DNA of 64,000 nucleotides from Fimbriimonadia bacterium (GTDB lineage Bacteria; Armatimonadota; Fimbriimonadia; Fimbriimonadales; GBS-DC), in NCBI GenBank assembly GCA_026129765.1, contig JAHCHP010000002.1, forward strand, positions 124,001 to 188,000. The letters run 5' to 3'. This document shows, in pieces, positions 41,040 through 49,869 of the stretch; position 1 is the stretch's first letter, and each line of letters begins with the position of its first letter. The position numbers were made by a program, and so were the translations under genes. A model generated the notes under the pieces. That model was not told the origin of the DNA. It saw only the letters and a program-made list of their open reading frames with translations, and ran no database searches.

Positions 41040-41078
41040 AACACTCTCCCCTCAAAAAACACGCTTCTCTGTTCTTAC

Positions 41079-41897
41079 TTATTGTCCTTCACCCTTAAAG
41101 AAAGCGTCCCAACCTCCCGCTTTACCAAACACTCCCAACAAGGGCGTATCGGTTCCCCAAAAAGTGGCGACTAACGAGCCAAACAAAATCAAGGACGCGA
41201 ACAGGATTTTTGCCCAGTCCTGCCCCACCAAACTGCCCAGCAATACCGGTTCACGGCTCAGGTACGCGCTGGTCGCGTAAAACTCTTCGCCGATAATGGT
41301 ATAGTCGCAAGCCGCCACAAAGAATGGGACCTGCGTTGTGCTGACGGTTCCCGCGATCTGAATCGCGCCCACCATATTGCCTGTCTCAGCAAAGATCAGC
41401 GACTCCGCAAAGAATTCTCCAAACATGAAGTTCGCCGCCACCTTTTCTCGCTGCATCAAGCCCGCTGCGCCGGAAGCAAACGCGAACTGACGGTCGGATA
41501 AGAAGCGAATGGAGTCCGGTTCATACAATTCGGGGCGTCCCGCCTCTTGATAAGCTTCCTGGATCGTCTCTTGCGCCACCGTGTAGACGGTTGGGTTTGC
41601 CGTCAGGAAACGCATCGGAGTGGCAAAACGCGCCGACTCCCGCGTGATATACTTGAAAATGTTGAGCGACTGCATCGCGATCACGCCGAACGCGGTCATT
41701 CCCGGAATCAGCAGGATCGGTCGTCCCATTTCGGTGGCTCTTCCAATCGCGTCATCAATCGCGTCCAATCCCGCGATCCGGCGAATGTAAAGCGCTCTGC
41801 CCTTACGCGCCCTGAAAATGTTGAAGAGAATAAACAGCGAAATGATCGCGATCAGTATCGCGACAAACCAGTTATCCTGAGCATGTTGAATCGACAT
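41079..41897 (-). CDS. DUF6754-like membrane protein
   Basis: A 272-residue protein with an N-terminal helix (FVAILIAIISLFILFNIF), the segment RRIAGLDAIDDAIGRATEMG, then IPGMTAFGVIAMQSLNIF, and helices at the C-terminus (KILFASLILFGSLVATFWG). The family name DUF6754 is from memory of the characteristic GLDAIDDAIGRATEMGRPIL. The middle part (about 60-210) has a globular look with many Ala and Phe. The function is unknown. It is the second gene of the five-gene set and the most recognisable member. Confidence 0.72.
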   Translation of the reverse strand: MSIQHAQDNWFVAILIAIISLFILFNIFRARKGRALYIRRIAGLDAIDDAIGRATEMGRPILLIPGMTAFGVIAMQSLNIFKYITRESARFATPMRFLTANPTVYTVAQETIQEAYQEAGRPELYEPDSIRFLSDRQFAFASGAAGLMQREKVAANFMFGEFFAESLIFAETGNMVGAIQIAGTVSTTQVPFFVAACDYTIIGEEFYATSAYLSREPVLLGSLVGQDWAKILFASLILFGSLVATFWGTDTPLLGVFGKAGGWDAFFKGEGQ

Positions 41898-41927
41898 TCA
41901 TCTTTCTCCCTATGCGATGAAGACACA

Positions 41928-42251
41928 CTACTTCGCGTCCTGCTTCGAGGCGCGTTTTGCCAGCTGACGCTCCACTTCTAACTCTTCGATCCGCTGGATG
42001 AGCCGTTCGAGGTTCTCGCGCGACTGGAACAACTGCGAATATTGATCCACCCGGTCGAACCCCAAAAAGGGAACCAGCATGGGCGAAAAAACAATCGCCG
42101 CCTGCGACGCCACAAACGTCACAGGCTTATGCATTTCCAAAAACAGAATCGAGGCAGACCCCAATCCGCGTTGAACCAAATTGGTTGCCAATCGCTCGAT
42201 CAAGTCTATCTTTTCTTCTTCTGTCAAAGGCTGTGTCCAGAAATCTCTCAT
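41928..42251 (-). CDS. Small protein with hydrophobic centre and coiled coil, first gene of the DUF6754 cluster
   Basis: A 107-residue protein. An acidic N-terminus (PLTEEEKIDLIERLATNLVQRG) is followed by a hydrophobic stretch (VTFVASQAAIVFSPMLVPFLGF), probably membrane-associated, and then an amphipathic helix (LERLIQRIEELEVERQLAKRA) able to form a coiled coil. No family recognised. It leads the set and could be a regulatory or assembly subunit. Confidence 0.68.
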   Translation of the reverse strand: MRDFWTQPLTEEEKIDLIERLATNLVQRGLGSASILFLEMHKPVTFVASQAAIVFSPMLVPFLGFDRVDQYSQLFQSRENLERLIQRIEELEVERQLAKRASKQDAK

Positions 42252-42294
42252 TCGTTCTACCCGGCTCGCAAAAGAGCGTCAATGCGCTTATATT

Positions 42295-42798
42295 CTATGA
42301 CGAATGAGGGTCTCCTGCCTGTTCGCAGCCCGCGAGTGTCGTTTCTTCCGATTTTGGCTCGCTTGCCAGCACCGAATCGGGCGCGTACCTCTGAATCCAG
42401 TCGCGAATCTCCGCCTCCTGATCATCGCCGTATAGCAGATAGACTCCTCGGTAGGCATCCAAGCGGCTGGGCTGCGCCAACGGGCTTAACAGCACCCCAT
42501 GCGTATCCCAACGAATACGCTTGATTCTGCTCCAAAGCAGTAAACGAAGTCCAAACGCCGTCCGCTGACGCGCGCCTTCAGAGTCGATGCGAAAGCGTAT
42601 CGGAAACAGATAGTCCGCGGTGGCGGATAACATAATCCAAAAGCCCACTGCTGCAAACAGCCAATGCCTCATCAAAACATACCCCAACACCGGCGCGCCG
42701 ATCAGCGCCAACAAAGTCAAGGGCAGTTTTTCGGGAGATTGCCGGATGAGATGCACCGTCCATTCTAACTTCGCGTTATCCGTGCCTGTATCGGTCAT
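42295..42798 (-). CDS. Small membrane protein with a PH-like domain
   Basis: A 167-residue protein. Two neighbouring hydrophobic helices (LPLTLLALIGAPVLGYVLM and WLFAAVGFWIMLSATADYLFP) are followed by a segment FRIDSEGARQRTAFGLRLLLWSRIKRIRWDTHGVLLS, which matches the pattern of bacterial PH domains. It lies 43 bases before the first gene of the membrane cluster and in the same direction, so it may belong to it. The function is unknown. Confidence 0.68.
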   Translation of the reverse strand: MTDTGTDNAKLEWTVHLIRQSPEKLPLTLLALIGAPVLGYVLMRHWLFAAVGFWIMLSATADYLFPIRFRIDSEGARQRTAFGLRLLLWSRIKRIRWDTHGVLLSPLAQPSRLDAYRGVYLLYGDDQEAEIRDWIQRYAPDSVLASEPKSEETTLAGCEQAGDPHSS

Positions 42799-42843
42799 AG
42801 GACATGAATTTCGCGATAAATCCGCCGTTCCCTACCCCTCTGC

Positions 42844-44217
42844 TCACTGAATTTGCAGAGAGGGATCGCCAAACAGCATAAATTTCATCCCTTGAAAAAA
42901 GATACTGGGCGGATACCAATCGTTGTTCGGCTTCAGTTCCGCCAACCGTTCCTGTCGATGATAATACGCGAGGGCTTTCTTCCAGCAATCCCCCAATCGA
43001 TTGTTCTCAGGCTGCGCCAACGCCTCCACAAATCCATGAAGCAGGGTCATGCCACAAGGCTGACTTCCCGTATTGCAGCCAATGTAGGCGACCGCGCCAT
43101 TCGAGCCGCCTTTCAACAACTGTTCCCCTAAGCCTGTAACGTTATGCTGGCGTTGATAGGGTGAAGGCGGAGGCGGAGGCTGGGTGAAAACCTGACCGTG
43201 ATTGGTTCCCGCATGCGCTTTTCCTGTCACGTCCACATACGGCTCATAGGGCGGTAAAGGCGCGAAGTAGGCGGTACTGCACCCCACCGAAAACATCACA
43301 GGCAGATGGTGCGCGTTTTTGGTGCGGTTCAAAGCCTCCACCGAATAACAGCCTTCCCAAACACGCTCGCTGCCATGCCCGCTGTGAAACACAAAATCAA
43401 CGCCTTGATTCAGCGCGGACAGCAACGCGGGTTCATCCGGTGGCTGCGCTTCGGGGTAGTTCGAGTCGCGGTAAAAACGATGCTGGATATGCCAACTGTC
43501 GGGGAGTTGCTGACTCATACGCTCCATGGCAGGACGGGCATCGATCCAACCCGAAACCATAAAGAAAATCGCGGAGACCGGAAGACTTTTTCCTCGTCTC
43601 GCGATTCGTTTTTCGTAGTCGATGCTCTTTTCCACAACGATTTTGACCTCTTCCGGCGCGCTGACTGTCCAGCGACCAACCGCGATTTCTGGCAGATAAT
43701 CCACGTCATCAAAGTTAATCGGATCGCTCTTGTTCTTTTCGCCGCGCGTCTCGCCGTAATAGCCCCCATGAAACCCCTCCTTCTGGGCGTTCCAATCCTC
43801 AAAACTACCGTCTGCCTTCGTTAAATCGGCATAATACAGGTCGCTGGGATAAAAGGCGTAATCAAAAGCGGCAGGCGTCACGCGATCCAACACCATATAG
43901 CGCGTGGGCATCACATCGCAATCGCCCACCAGCAGCGCATAGGCGAGGTTGCGTTTTTTGTGGAGTTCAAACAAATACCGCTTCAGACGCTCCGGGTCAT
44001 CGCCTCGTTTACCGGCTCTTAAAGCCGTTTTCAAAGAGACCAGTTCCACGCGCAGCTGCTTTTGTTTATGAGCGACATACGATTTGAGCGCGGCATGAAA
44101 AGCGTCGGGAGCGATGATGACCAGCAGCCGAGAATCTTGCGCAGCGCAAACGCCGGGTATCGCCCCTCCCCCAAAGAGGCTGACGCAAAGCAGAAGAAAG
44201 ACGCGTATGAGTGTCAT
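42844..44217 (-). CDS. Secreted peptidase C25 (gingipain-like) family protein
   Basis: A 457-residue secreted Cys protease. I chose the ATG at 44217: a signal peptide (MTLIRVFLLLCVSLFGGGAI) follows, ending before QDSRLL. The longer frame reaches over the antisense of the tRNA gene and is not real. The catalytic pair is seen in VDFVFHSGHGSERVWEGC (His) and PVMFSVGCSTAYF (Cys). DVDYLPEIAVGRWTVS matches the C25 core. Gingipain relatives cut proteins outside the cell after Arg or Lys; the specificity here is unknown. It is the first gene of the minus-strand run to 37498. Confidence 0.82.
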   Translation of the reverse strand: MTLIRVFLLLCVSLFGGGAIPGVCAAQDSRLLVIIAPDAFHAALKSYVAHKQKQLRVELVSLKTALRAGKRGDDPERLKRYLFELHKKRNLAYALLVGDCDVMPTRYMVLDRVTPAAFDYAFYPSDLYYADLTKADGSFEDWNAQKEGFHGGYYGETRGEKNKSDPINFDDVDYLPEIAVGRWTVSAPEEVKIVVEKSIDYEKRIARRGKSLPVSAIFFMVSGWIDARPAMERMSQQLPDSWHIQHRFYRDSNYPEAQPPDEPALLSALNQGVDFVFHSGHGSERVWEGCYSVEALNRTKNAHHLPVMFSVGCSTAYFAPLPPYEPYVDVTGKAHAGTNHGQVFTQPPPPPSPYQRQHNVTGLGEQLLKGGSNGAVAYIGCNTGSQPCGMTLLHGFVEALAQPENNRLGDCWKKALAYYHRQERLAELKPNNDWYPPSIFFQGMKFMLFGDPSLQIQ

Positions 44218-44274
44218 ATGCCTATCAAGTTTGCGCTGCCCCGCGCATTTCCTGCTGCCAAGCGTCGCGAACCC

Positions 44275-44304
44275 TTGACAAATCGAGTCAGAACAGGCTA
44301 TAAT
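44275..44304 (+). promoter_or_regulatory. Consensus promoter of tRNA-Gly
   Basis: TTGACA (44275-44280), an 18-base spacer, TATAAT (44299-44304), both full matches. The tRNA begins 12 bases later. Confidence 0.8.
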
Positions 44305-44316
44305 AATGATGGTTAA

Positions 44317-44391
44317 GCGGGGATAGCTCAGTGGTAGAGCTCTGGCTTCCCAAGCCAGGAGTCGCGGGTTCGAGTCCCGTTCCCCGCTCCA
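44317..44391 (+). tRNA. tRNA-Gly (anticodon CCC)
   Basis: Acceptor GCGGGGA pairs with TCCCCGC; D arm GCTC/GAGC; the anticodon arm CTGGC/GCCAG has the loop TTCCCAA, giving CCC (reads GGG). The T arm has GGTTCGAGTC. Discriminator T and an encoded CCA follow. It is a single gene, without a clear terminator. Confidence 0.95.
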
Positions 44392-44522
44392 AAAGATCAT
44401 CCTCTTGATCCCGCGATCCCAATAAGTAGCAGGAATCGTTTCGCAACAACCGAAAATACATTTTATATGGAGAGGACGAGAACAATCTCGCAAACAACTC
44501 ACAATGAGGAGAGTGATACATC

Positions 44523-45260
44523 ATGCCAACCGTAACTGTAACTCTGGACTGTGAAGCGGACGCTTATCCCCGCTGCTATACCCCTGACTATATCAAAGTC
44601 GCGGAAGAATTCACAATCCCGTTCACATGGCTGCTGCAAGTTTCTGGAAAAGACCCAATGGGCAACACCAACCTGTATTACAAAGAGTATCTCCACCGAA
44701 TCCCCTCTTGGCACGAATTTGGCTTGCACTTGCATTTTGAAGATCGCGAAGGGCGTTATGTGGAAAATCCCAAAGACCGCGCCGAAATGATCCAGATGGG
44801 AAAAGACATGGTCAAACAGGCGCATATCAAACCGACCTCCTTCCGGGCAGGCAGCTACGCGCTGATCCCGTCGGATTTGAAATATCTGGAAGATATCGGT
44901 ATTTTGGTCGACTCCAGCCCCATCCCCGACGCCGACTACAAGATGTTCGTGGATTGGAACGGCGCGCCCTCAAAACCCTATCATCCCTCTTACGATGATC
45001 TGTGCAAACCGGGCGAGGCGAAACTGCTGATGGTGCCGGTTGCCACCCACCAAGGCAAAGTCGCTTACCTCGATGAAGGTTGGGACACCTTAAAAGGCAT
45101 TTTAGAGCATCACCTGAACCAGCAGACCCCGGTCATCTGCCTCGGCGGTCATGACTATCAAGACGGCGTCGATACCCTGCGCGAAGCGATTCTATTCATG
45201 AAACAGCACGGCGCTCGGTTCACTTCGCTGACTCAACTGGTTTCGGAGACGACTCTGTGA
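44523..45260 (+). CDS. Polysaccharide deacetylase-like (NodB-fold) protein
   Basis: A 245-residue cytosolic protein with a NodB-like fold: VTLDCEADAYPRC with the first Asp, FGLHLHFEDREG in place of the metal-binding His motif, SFRAGSYALIPSDLKYLEDIGI and a terminal ICLGGHDYQDGVDTL. The His-x-His replaces the usual H-x3-H, so it may have another activity. GAGGAGAG precedes the ATG. Its stop overlaps the start of the M29 aminopeptidase (GTGA), so the two form an operon. No signal peptide is present, so action on the cell wall is not likely. Confidence 0.78.
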   Translation: MPTVTVTLDCEADAYPRCYTPDYIKVAEEFTIPFTWLLQVSGKDPMGNTNLYYKEYLHRIPSWHEFGLHLHFEDREGRYVENPKDRAEMIQMGKDMVKQAHIKPTSFRAGSYALIPSDLKYLEDIGILVDSSPIPDADYKMFVDWNGAPSKPYHPSYDDLCKPGEAKLLMVPVATHQGKVAYLDEGWDTLKGILEHHLNQQTPVICLGGHDYQDGVDTLREAILFMKQHGARFTSLTQLVSETTL

Positions 45261-46408
45261 TCGATGCGCGTTGGGAAAAACTGGCGCGCCTGCTAACACA
45301 CCACTCCGTAGAAGTCAAACCGGGCGAGCGCGTTCTGATTGAAGGCTTTGATATGCCCGCCGAGTTCGTCGCGCTGTTGACGCGGCATGTGGCGGAAGCA
45401 GGCGGTGAACCACTGGTCGAACTGAAGTCCAATCGCGTGCTTCGCGCGCTCTATCAAACCGCGCGCGAATCGCAGATCGCTCAAATCGGCGCATGGGAAA
45501 AAGCGCGCATGGAGCAGGTACAAGGCTACATCGGTCTGCGTGGCAGCGGCAACTTCGCGGAAATGGCAGACGTGCCGGCAGAAAAAATGCAGATCGTTCG
45601 CAAACATTGGTGGACGCCGGTTCATCTGGAAACGCGCGTGGCAAAAACCCGCTGGGTGGTGCTTCGCTGGCCGACTCCCGGCATGGCGCAAGCCGCCAAC
45701 ATGAGTACCGAAGGCTTTGAAGAGTTCTATTTCAAGGTCTGCACGCTCAATTATGGGCGCATGGAGCAAGCAGTCAAACCCCTGGTCGAACGCATGCACA
45801 AAGCCAAGAACGTCCATATTGTGGGACCCGGCACCGACCTGCGTTTCTCCATTGAGGGGATCGGCGTCATGCCCTGTTTCGGCAAACGCAACATCCCGGA
45901 TGGCGAATGTTACACATGTCCCATCCGCGACTCGGTGGAAGGCGAAATCACCTATAACACTAACAGCGTCTATGAGGGCAATGTCTTCCGCGGCATCCGC
46001 TTCAAATTCAATGCAGGCAAAATCGTGGAAGCCGATTGCGCCAACGATGGCGAGCGCGCAGGCGCGGGCAATCCAGAGAAGTTAAATCGTATTTTGGATA
46101 CCGACGATGGCGCGCGCTATATCGGCGAATGGTCGTTCGGTTTCAATCCGCATGTGCTTCATCCAATGAACGACACCCTGTTCGACGAGAAGATCGCTGG
46201 CTCATTCCACTTTACGCCCGGCAACGCCTATGGAGCGGCGGACAACGGCAACCGGTCTCAGGTGCATTGGGACATCGTCATGATCCAACGCCCAGAATAT
46301 GGCGGCGGCGAAATTTATCTGGACGATGAATTGGTTCGGAAAGATGGGATTTTTCTGCCGGAAGACCTGCGCGGTCTCAACCCCGACCAATTAAGCATCG
46401 AGGCTTAA
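45257..46408 (+). CDS. M29-family (thermophilic) aminopeptidase
   Basis: A 383-residue metallo-aminopeptidase. Seen: the N-terminal half LTHHSVEVKPGERVLIEGFDMP, then RDSVEGEITYNTNSVYEGNVF with the metal-binding Glu, NDGERAGAGNPEKLNRILDTDDGARYIGE and the final NRSQVHWDIVMIQRPEYGGGEIYLDDEL, all diagnostic for M29. The GTG start at 45257 overlaps the deacetylase stop. The enzyme is cytosolic and removes N-terminal residues from peptides. It is followed by a terminator. Confidence 0.94.
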   Translation: MIDARWEKLARLLTHHSVEVKPGERVLIEGFDMPAEFVALLTRHVAEAGGEPLVELKSNRVLRALYQTARESQIAQIGAWEKARMEQVQGYIGLRGSGNFAEMADVPAEKMQIVRKHWWTPVHLETRVAKTRWVVLRWPTPGMAQAANMSTEGFEEFYFKVCTLNYGRMEQAVKPLVERMHKAKNVHIVGPGTDLRFSIEGIGVMPCFGKRNIPDGECYTCPIRDSVEGEITYNTNSVYEGNVFRGIRFKFNAGKIVEADCANDGERAGAGNPEKLNRILDTDDGARYIGEWSFGFNPHVLHPMNDTLFDEKIAGSFHFTPGNAYGAADNGNRSQVHWDIVMIQRPEYGGGEIYLDDELVRKDGIFLPEDLRGLNPDQLSIEA

Positions 46409-46455
46409 GGACAGATTGACACTTTCCCTTTCTGTTCTTCGACAGGGAGGGAATT

Positions 46456-46489
46456 CAGGCGCACAATGACGTGCGCCTGCTTGCTTTTT
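46456..46489 (+). terminator. Rho-independent terminator of the deacetylase/aminopeptidase operon
   Basis: CAGGCGCAC (46456-46464) and GTGCGCCTG (46471-46479) form a perfect 9-bp stem with loop AATGAC, followed by CTTGCTTTTT. Confidence 0.82.
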
Positions 46490-46496
46490 CCAGAGG

Positions 46497-46502
46497 TATA
46501 AT
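46497..46502 (+). promoter_or_regulatory. -10 box of the toxin-antitoxin promoter
   Basis: TATAAT, 20 bases before the ATG of the antitoxin, with TTCGGAGG as ribosome binding site. No clear -35. Confidence 0.5.
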
Positions 46503-46522
46503 TACTTCGGAGGCAACTATTA

Positions 46523-46768
46523 ATGGCATTGCTCACTTTTCAAGGAATCTACAAAAACGGCAAAATTGAGATTTTGGAAGCGCCTGAAGACATCAGCGAG
46601 TCGAAGGTATTGATTACATTTTTAGATACACCCGAATCGGCTTCTCAAAAACCTTCATCGTTGCGTGGACTCTGGAAGAATCGCTTCCCTGCCGATTTTG
46701 ATCTGGATCATGCCTTAAAAGAAATCCGTTCTGAATGGGAATCCAATGGAGAAACAAATAATCAATGA
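46523..46768 (+). CDS. AF2212-like / VapB-type antitoxin
   Basis: An 81-residue protein: TFQGIYKNGKIEILEAPEDISESKVLITFLDTPES is a beta-rich N-terminal part like AF2212-type antitoxins, followed by a helical region with SLRGLWKNRFPADFDLDHALKEIRSEWE that would bind the toxin. The stop overlaps the toxin start (ATGA). The partner toxin gene is frameshifted, so the antitoxin may now stand alone. Confidence 0.75.
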   Translation: MALLTFQGIYKNGKIEILEAPEDISESKVLITFLDTPESASQKPSSLRGLWKNRFPADFDLDHALKEIRSEWESNGETNNQ

Positions 46769-47156
46769 AAGCCTATGTCGCGGACACCCACGCGCTCTTT
46801 TGGTATCTTACCAACGACCTTAAATTAGGAAAGAATGCTTCTGAGGCATCTGATGAAGCAGACAAAGGGAAGCCATTATTTTGATTCCAGCAGTTGTAGT
46901 CGCCGAGTTATATTATCTTAACCAGAAGCAGAGTCAACCTATTGATTTTAATGCAACGCTCGCAGCCTTTTTCGCTTCTGCGTCCTTCAAGTTTGTGGAT
47001 TTCCGAGCCTCAGACGTAAGCGACTTCGCGCACTTGCATGCTATCTCTGAAATGCATGACAGGATGATAGTTTCTGTAGCCCGTCAAAGAAATTCACCCT
47101 GTTTAACGATGGATCGCAATATTGTCGAGAGTGGGGTCGTTACGACGTTATGGTAA
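46765..47156 (+). pseudogene. PIN-domain (VapC) toxin, broken by a frameshift
   Basis: The first 40 codons (MKAYVADTHALFWYLTND...) hold the first Asp of a PIN domain. They stop at a TGA at 46881, but the next frame continues without pause: LIPAVVVAELYYLNQ with the conserved Glu, HDRMIVSVARQRNSPCLTMDRNI with the Asp pair, to 47156. One missing base near 46873 explains it (AAGCC where AAGGCC would give GKAIILIP). It is either a natural loss or a sequencing error. Confidence 0.85.
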
Positions 47157-47306
47157 GATTCTTCGATCTTATCTCCCAACACAAAAACTAATGATTGGGT
47201 CAATGGTTTCTTCATCCTGCTTGCTTTGAAATCACGACTCAGTCACCAGAGTGAGTTTTATCTTTTTGCCCGCCCAAAAACGATAAAGCGCGTCCCTCTT
47301 TTCAGG

Positions 47307-47312
47307 TATAAT
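47307..47312 (+). promoter_or_regulatory. -10 box upstream of the ABC exporter
   Basis: TATAAT about 105 bases before the ATG at 47418. A leader with AAGGTGATCG follows. Between 47157 and 47306 no gene or structure stands out. Confidence 0.4.
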
Positions 47313-47417
47313 CTTCCATCGCAAATGGTAAGGGTAGACCTCTGTATCCGTCCCCCCCCAACAACCCATATGGAGAGACATCCTCTTAAATGCCTAAACA
47401 GCCGATAAGGTGATCGA

Positions 47418-49745
47418 ATGGAGAGTTCTGAACGAATACCCGCATCGATCCGAGGAGTTCTTGAGCAACGCGCTGGAACTCCCACTGAGATTGAGATTGC
47501 AGCCGCCTCTGATATAACGCCTGAAGGCAGATTTGGCGAAAGTTGGCTGCTCTTGACGAAAGGCGCGCTCTGGGTCATAGACCGTCAGCCGACCGCCTTA
47601 GAAGAATCGACCAGCGCGCGGCTCCCGTGGCTCAAAAAAAATGGGCGATACGGTCACGCCGCTCACGACACCCCAATCGGCTCCGAAGACTCTTTGGACA
47701 CCGCCAACACTGCCATTCGCCATGAACTGCCTTTGGGCAGCATCCGAGAAGTCAAAACCTTGCAACTCGTCGGATGCTCCGCCTTAGAAGCGCATATGGA
47801 TGATGGGCGCAAAATCGAATTGATTCGCTACACCAGCGCGCTGGCGAACCAGTTCGGTCAAGCGCAAATGCATATCGAGTCGGTGTTGAAAGGCGAAGAG
47901 CCGCCCATCTTTGAGAAAAAAGACACCATCTGTCCCCGGTGTGGACGCCCTATCCCCGAAGACGCGATTTCCTGCCCTGCCTGCCGTTCGCAAAAGCAGA
48001 TTCTGCTGCGCACGATGCAGCTCGTCCGATCCTATTGGCGTTGGATGGTAATCTCCAGTCTGATGGCTGCCCTCACGGCAGCGGTCGAATTGGCGCCGCC
48101 CTATTTGACCATGCTGCTCATCGACAAAGTGCTGGTCCCCCGCGAAAACGCGCATCTGTTCGTCTGGTTACTCGTTGCGCTCATCGGGATACGCCTCTTC
48201 GGAGTCACGGTCAACATTATGCGCGGGCGGCTTTCCGCTTGGATGGGCAGCCGAATCGCGTTCGAGTTGCGCTCAAAACTTTACCAACATCTCCAGTGGC
48301 TCTCGCTTAGCTATTATGACCGGCGACAAACCGGCTCGATTATGACCCGCGTCACACGCGACACCGACGCGCTTTACGACTTTCTGGTCAACAGCGCGCC
48401 CACCATCACGGTCAACGCGCTGATGATTGTTGGTATCGGCGCGGTGATGATCGCTTTGGATTGGCAACTAAGCTTGTTAGTGCTGTTGCCCGCTCCTTTC
48501 ATTGTCTGGTTAGGGCGATATGCGTGGCGTCGGATCATTCGGATTTGGCGTCGCCACTGGCATCGCTGGTCGCGTCTCAGCGCGCATTTGAGCGGCACCC
48601 TCTACGGCATTCGCGAAGTCAAAGCCTTCACCCAAGAAGACCGGGAAATCAACACATTCAACCGCAGGAACGAAGAGATCGCCGACACCGGTCTGGCAGC
48701 GGGGCAGATCAGTTCCACCATTTTCCCGCTGATTTCGTTCCTGGTCATGTCCAGTTCTTTCGTGATCTGGTACTTGGGCGGCAGAGGTGTTTTGAACGGA
48801 ACTTTCGAATTGGGCAAATTGGTGGCGTTCCTGTCCTATGTGGGCATGCTGTTCGGTCCCTTGAACATCATCACTAACATTATGGATTGGATGTCGCGCA
48901 CGGTCACTGCCGCCGAACGCATCTTCGAGATTTTGGATACCGAACCCGATGTCCAGGACGCGCCCAACGCGAGCGCGCTCGGCGATGTGAAAGGCGAAAT
49001 CATATTTGAGGATGTCAGCTTCGGCTACGAGAAACACCGACAGGTGCTTCATGACGTCAGTCTGCATATCCAGCCGGGAGAAATGATCGGCTTAGTGGGA
49101 CATTCGGGTTCTGGCAAAAGCACCACCATCAATTTGGTTTGCCGCTTCTATGACCCGACTCGCGGGCGGATTCTTCTGGATGGAATCGACTTGCGCGATA
49201 TTCAGATGAAAGACCTGCGCCATTTTATTGGAGTCGTGCTGCAAGATACGTTCCTCTTTCCCGGCACGATTCGCGAAAATGTGGCTTATGCGCGTCCCGG
49301 CGCGACCCAAGAAGAGATCATGATCGCAGCCAAGGCTGCCAACGCGCACGACTTCATTATGCGTTTCCCCGATGGCTATGACACCTGGGTGGGCGAACGG
49401 GGACACCGTCTATCAGGCGGCGAACGCCAGCGCATTGCCATTGCGCGCGCCATCCTGCGCGATCCCAAAATCTTGATCTTAGATGAGGCGACCGCCTCCG
49501 TGGATACTGAAACGGAACGGCTGATTCAAGAAGCATTAGATCGCCTCATTCATAACCGCACCACCATTGCCATCGCGCACCGCCTCTCCACCTTACGCCA
49601 TGCCGACCGCATTGTGGTTCTGGAAAAGGGACATTTGGCAGAAGAAGGCACGCACGATGAATTGATGGAAAAAGAGGATGGGGTCTATCATCGCCTCGTC
49701 TCAATGCAAATGGAGTTGAGCAAATCCAGGCTGTTTGTGGGATAA
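47418..49745 (+). CDS. ABC exporter with N-terminal PH-like domain and zinc ribbon
   Basis: A 775-residue type IV ABC exporter. Residues about 1-165 are a soluble domain that looks like a PH/GRAM fold (SWLLLTKGALWVIDRQ, LPLGSIREVKTLQL, KIELIRYTSALANQF). Residues about 173-193 are a zinc ribbon (CPRCGRPIPEDAISCPAC). Then come six helices and the nucleotide-binding domain with Walker A GHSGSGKST, signature LSGGERQRIAIARAIL, Walker B ILILDEATASVD and D-loop. It exports lipid, peptide or drug as a homodimer. AAGGTGATCG precedes the ATG. The fused sensor is unusual. Confidence 0.88.
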   Translation: MESSERIPASIRGVLEQRAGTPTEIEIAAASDITPEGRFGESWLLLTKGALWVIDRQPTALEESTSARLPWLKKNGRYGHAAHDTPIGSEDSLDTANTAIRHELPLGSIREVKTLQLVGCSALEAHMDDGRKIELIRYTSALANQFGQAQMHIESVLKGEEPPIFEKKDTICPRCGRPIPEDAISCPACRSQKQILLRTMQLVRSYWRWMVISSLMAALTAAVELAPPYLTMLLIDKVLVPRENAHLFVWLLVALIGIRLFGVTVNIMRGRLSAWMGSRIAFELRSKLYQHLQWLSLSYYDRRQTGSIMTRVTRDTDALYDFLVNSAPTITVNALMIVGIGAVMIALDWQLSLLVLLPAPFIVWLGRYAWRRIIRIWRRHWHRWSRLSAHLSGTLYGIREVKAFTQEDREINTFNRRNEEIADTGLAAGQISSTIFPLISFLVMSSSFVIWYLGGRGVLNGTFELGKLVAFLSYVGMLFGPLNIITNIMDWMSRTVTAAERIFEILDTEPDVQDAPNASALGDVKGEIIFEDVSFGYEKHRQVLHDVSLHIQPGEMIGLVGHSGSGKSTTINLVCRFYDPTRGRILLDGIDLRDIQMKDLRHFIGVVLQDTFLFPGTIRENVAYARPGATQEEIMIAAKAANAHDFIMRFPDGYDTWVGERGHRLSGGERQRIAIARAILRDPKILILDEATASVDTETERLIQEALDRLIHNRTTIAIAHRLSTLRHADRIVVLEKGHLAEEGTHDELMEKEDGVYHRLVSMQMELSKSRLFVG

Positions 49746-49769
49746 AGAATAGGAAAGTTACAGCCAGTT

Positions 49770-49790
49770 ATCTTGTACTTGAAACAAGAT
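49770..49790 (+). other. Small hairpin after the ABC exporter gene
   Basis: ATCTTGT and ACAAGAT form a 7-bp stem with a 7-base loop; no T-run. Perhaps a 3' end element of the exporter mRNA. The gap 49746-49869 holds nothing else besides a TATATT. Confidence 0.35.
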
Positions 49791-49869
49791 GAGTATAGAT
49801 AAGGTATATTGAAGACAGCAGAGCGGCGGTTTTGTTGGGTATGGACTGCAGGGGTAAGGAGCCTATGGC

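Noticed and set aside
44218-44502. Longer N-terminus of the C25 peptidase
   Set aside because: The extension is antisense to the tRNA-Gly gene, while the ATG at 44217 gives a proper signal peptide.
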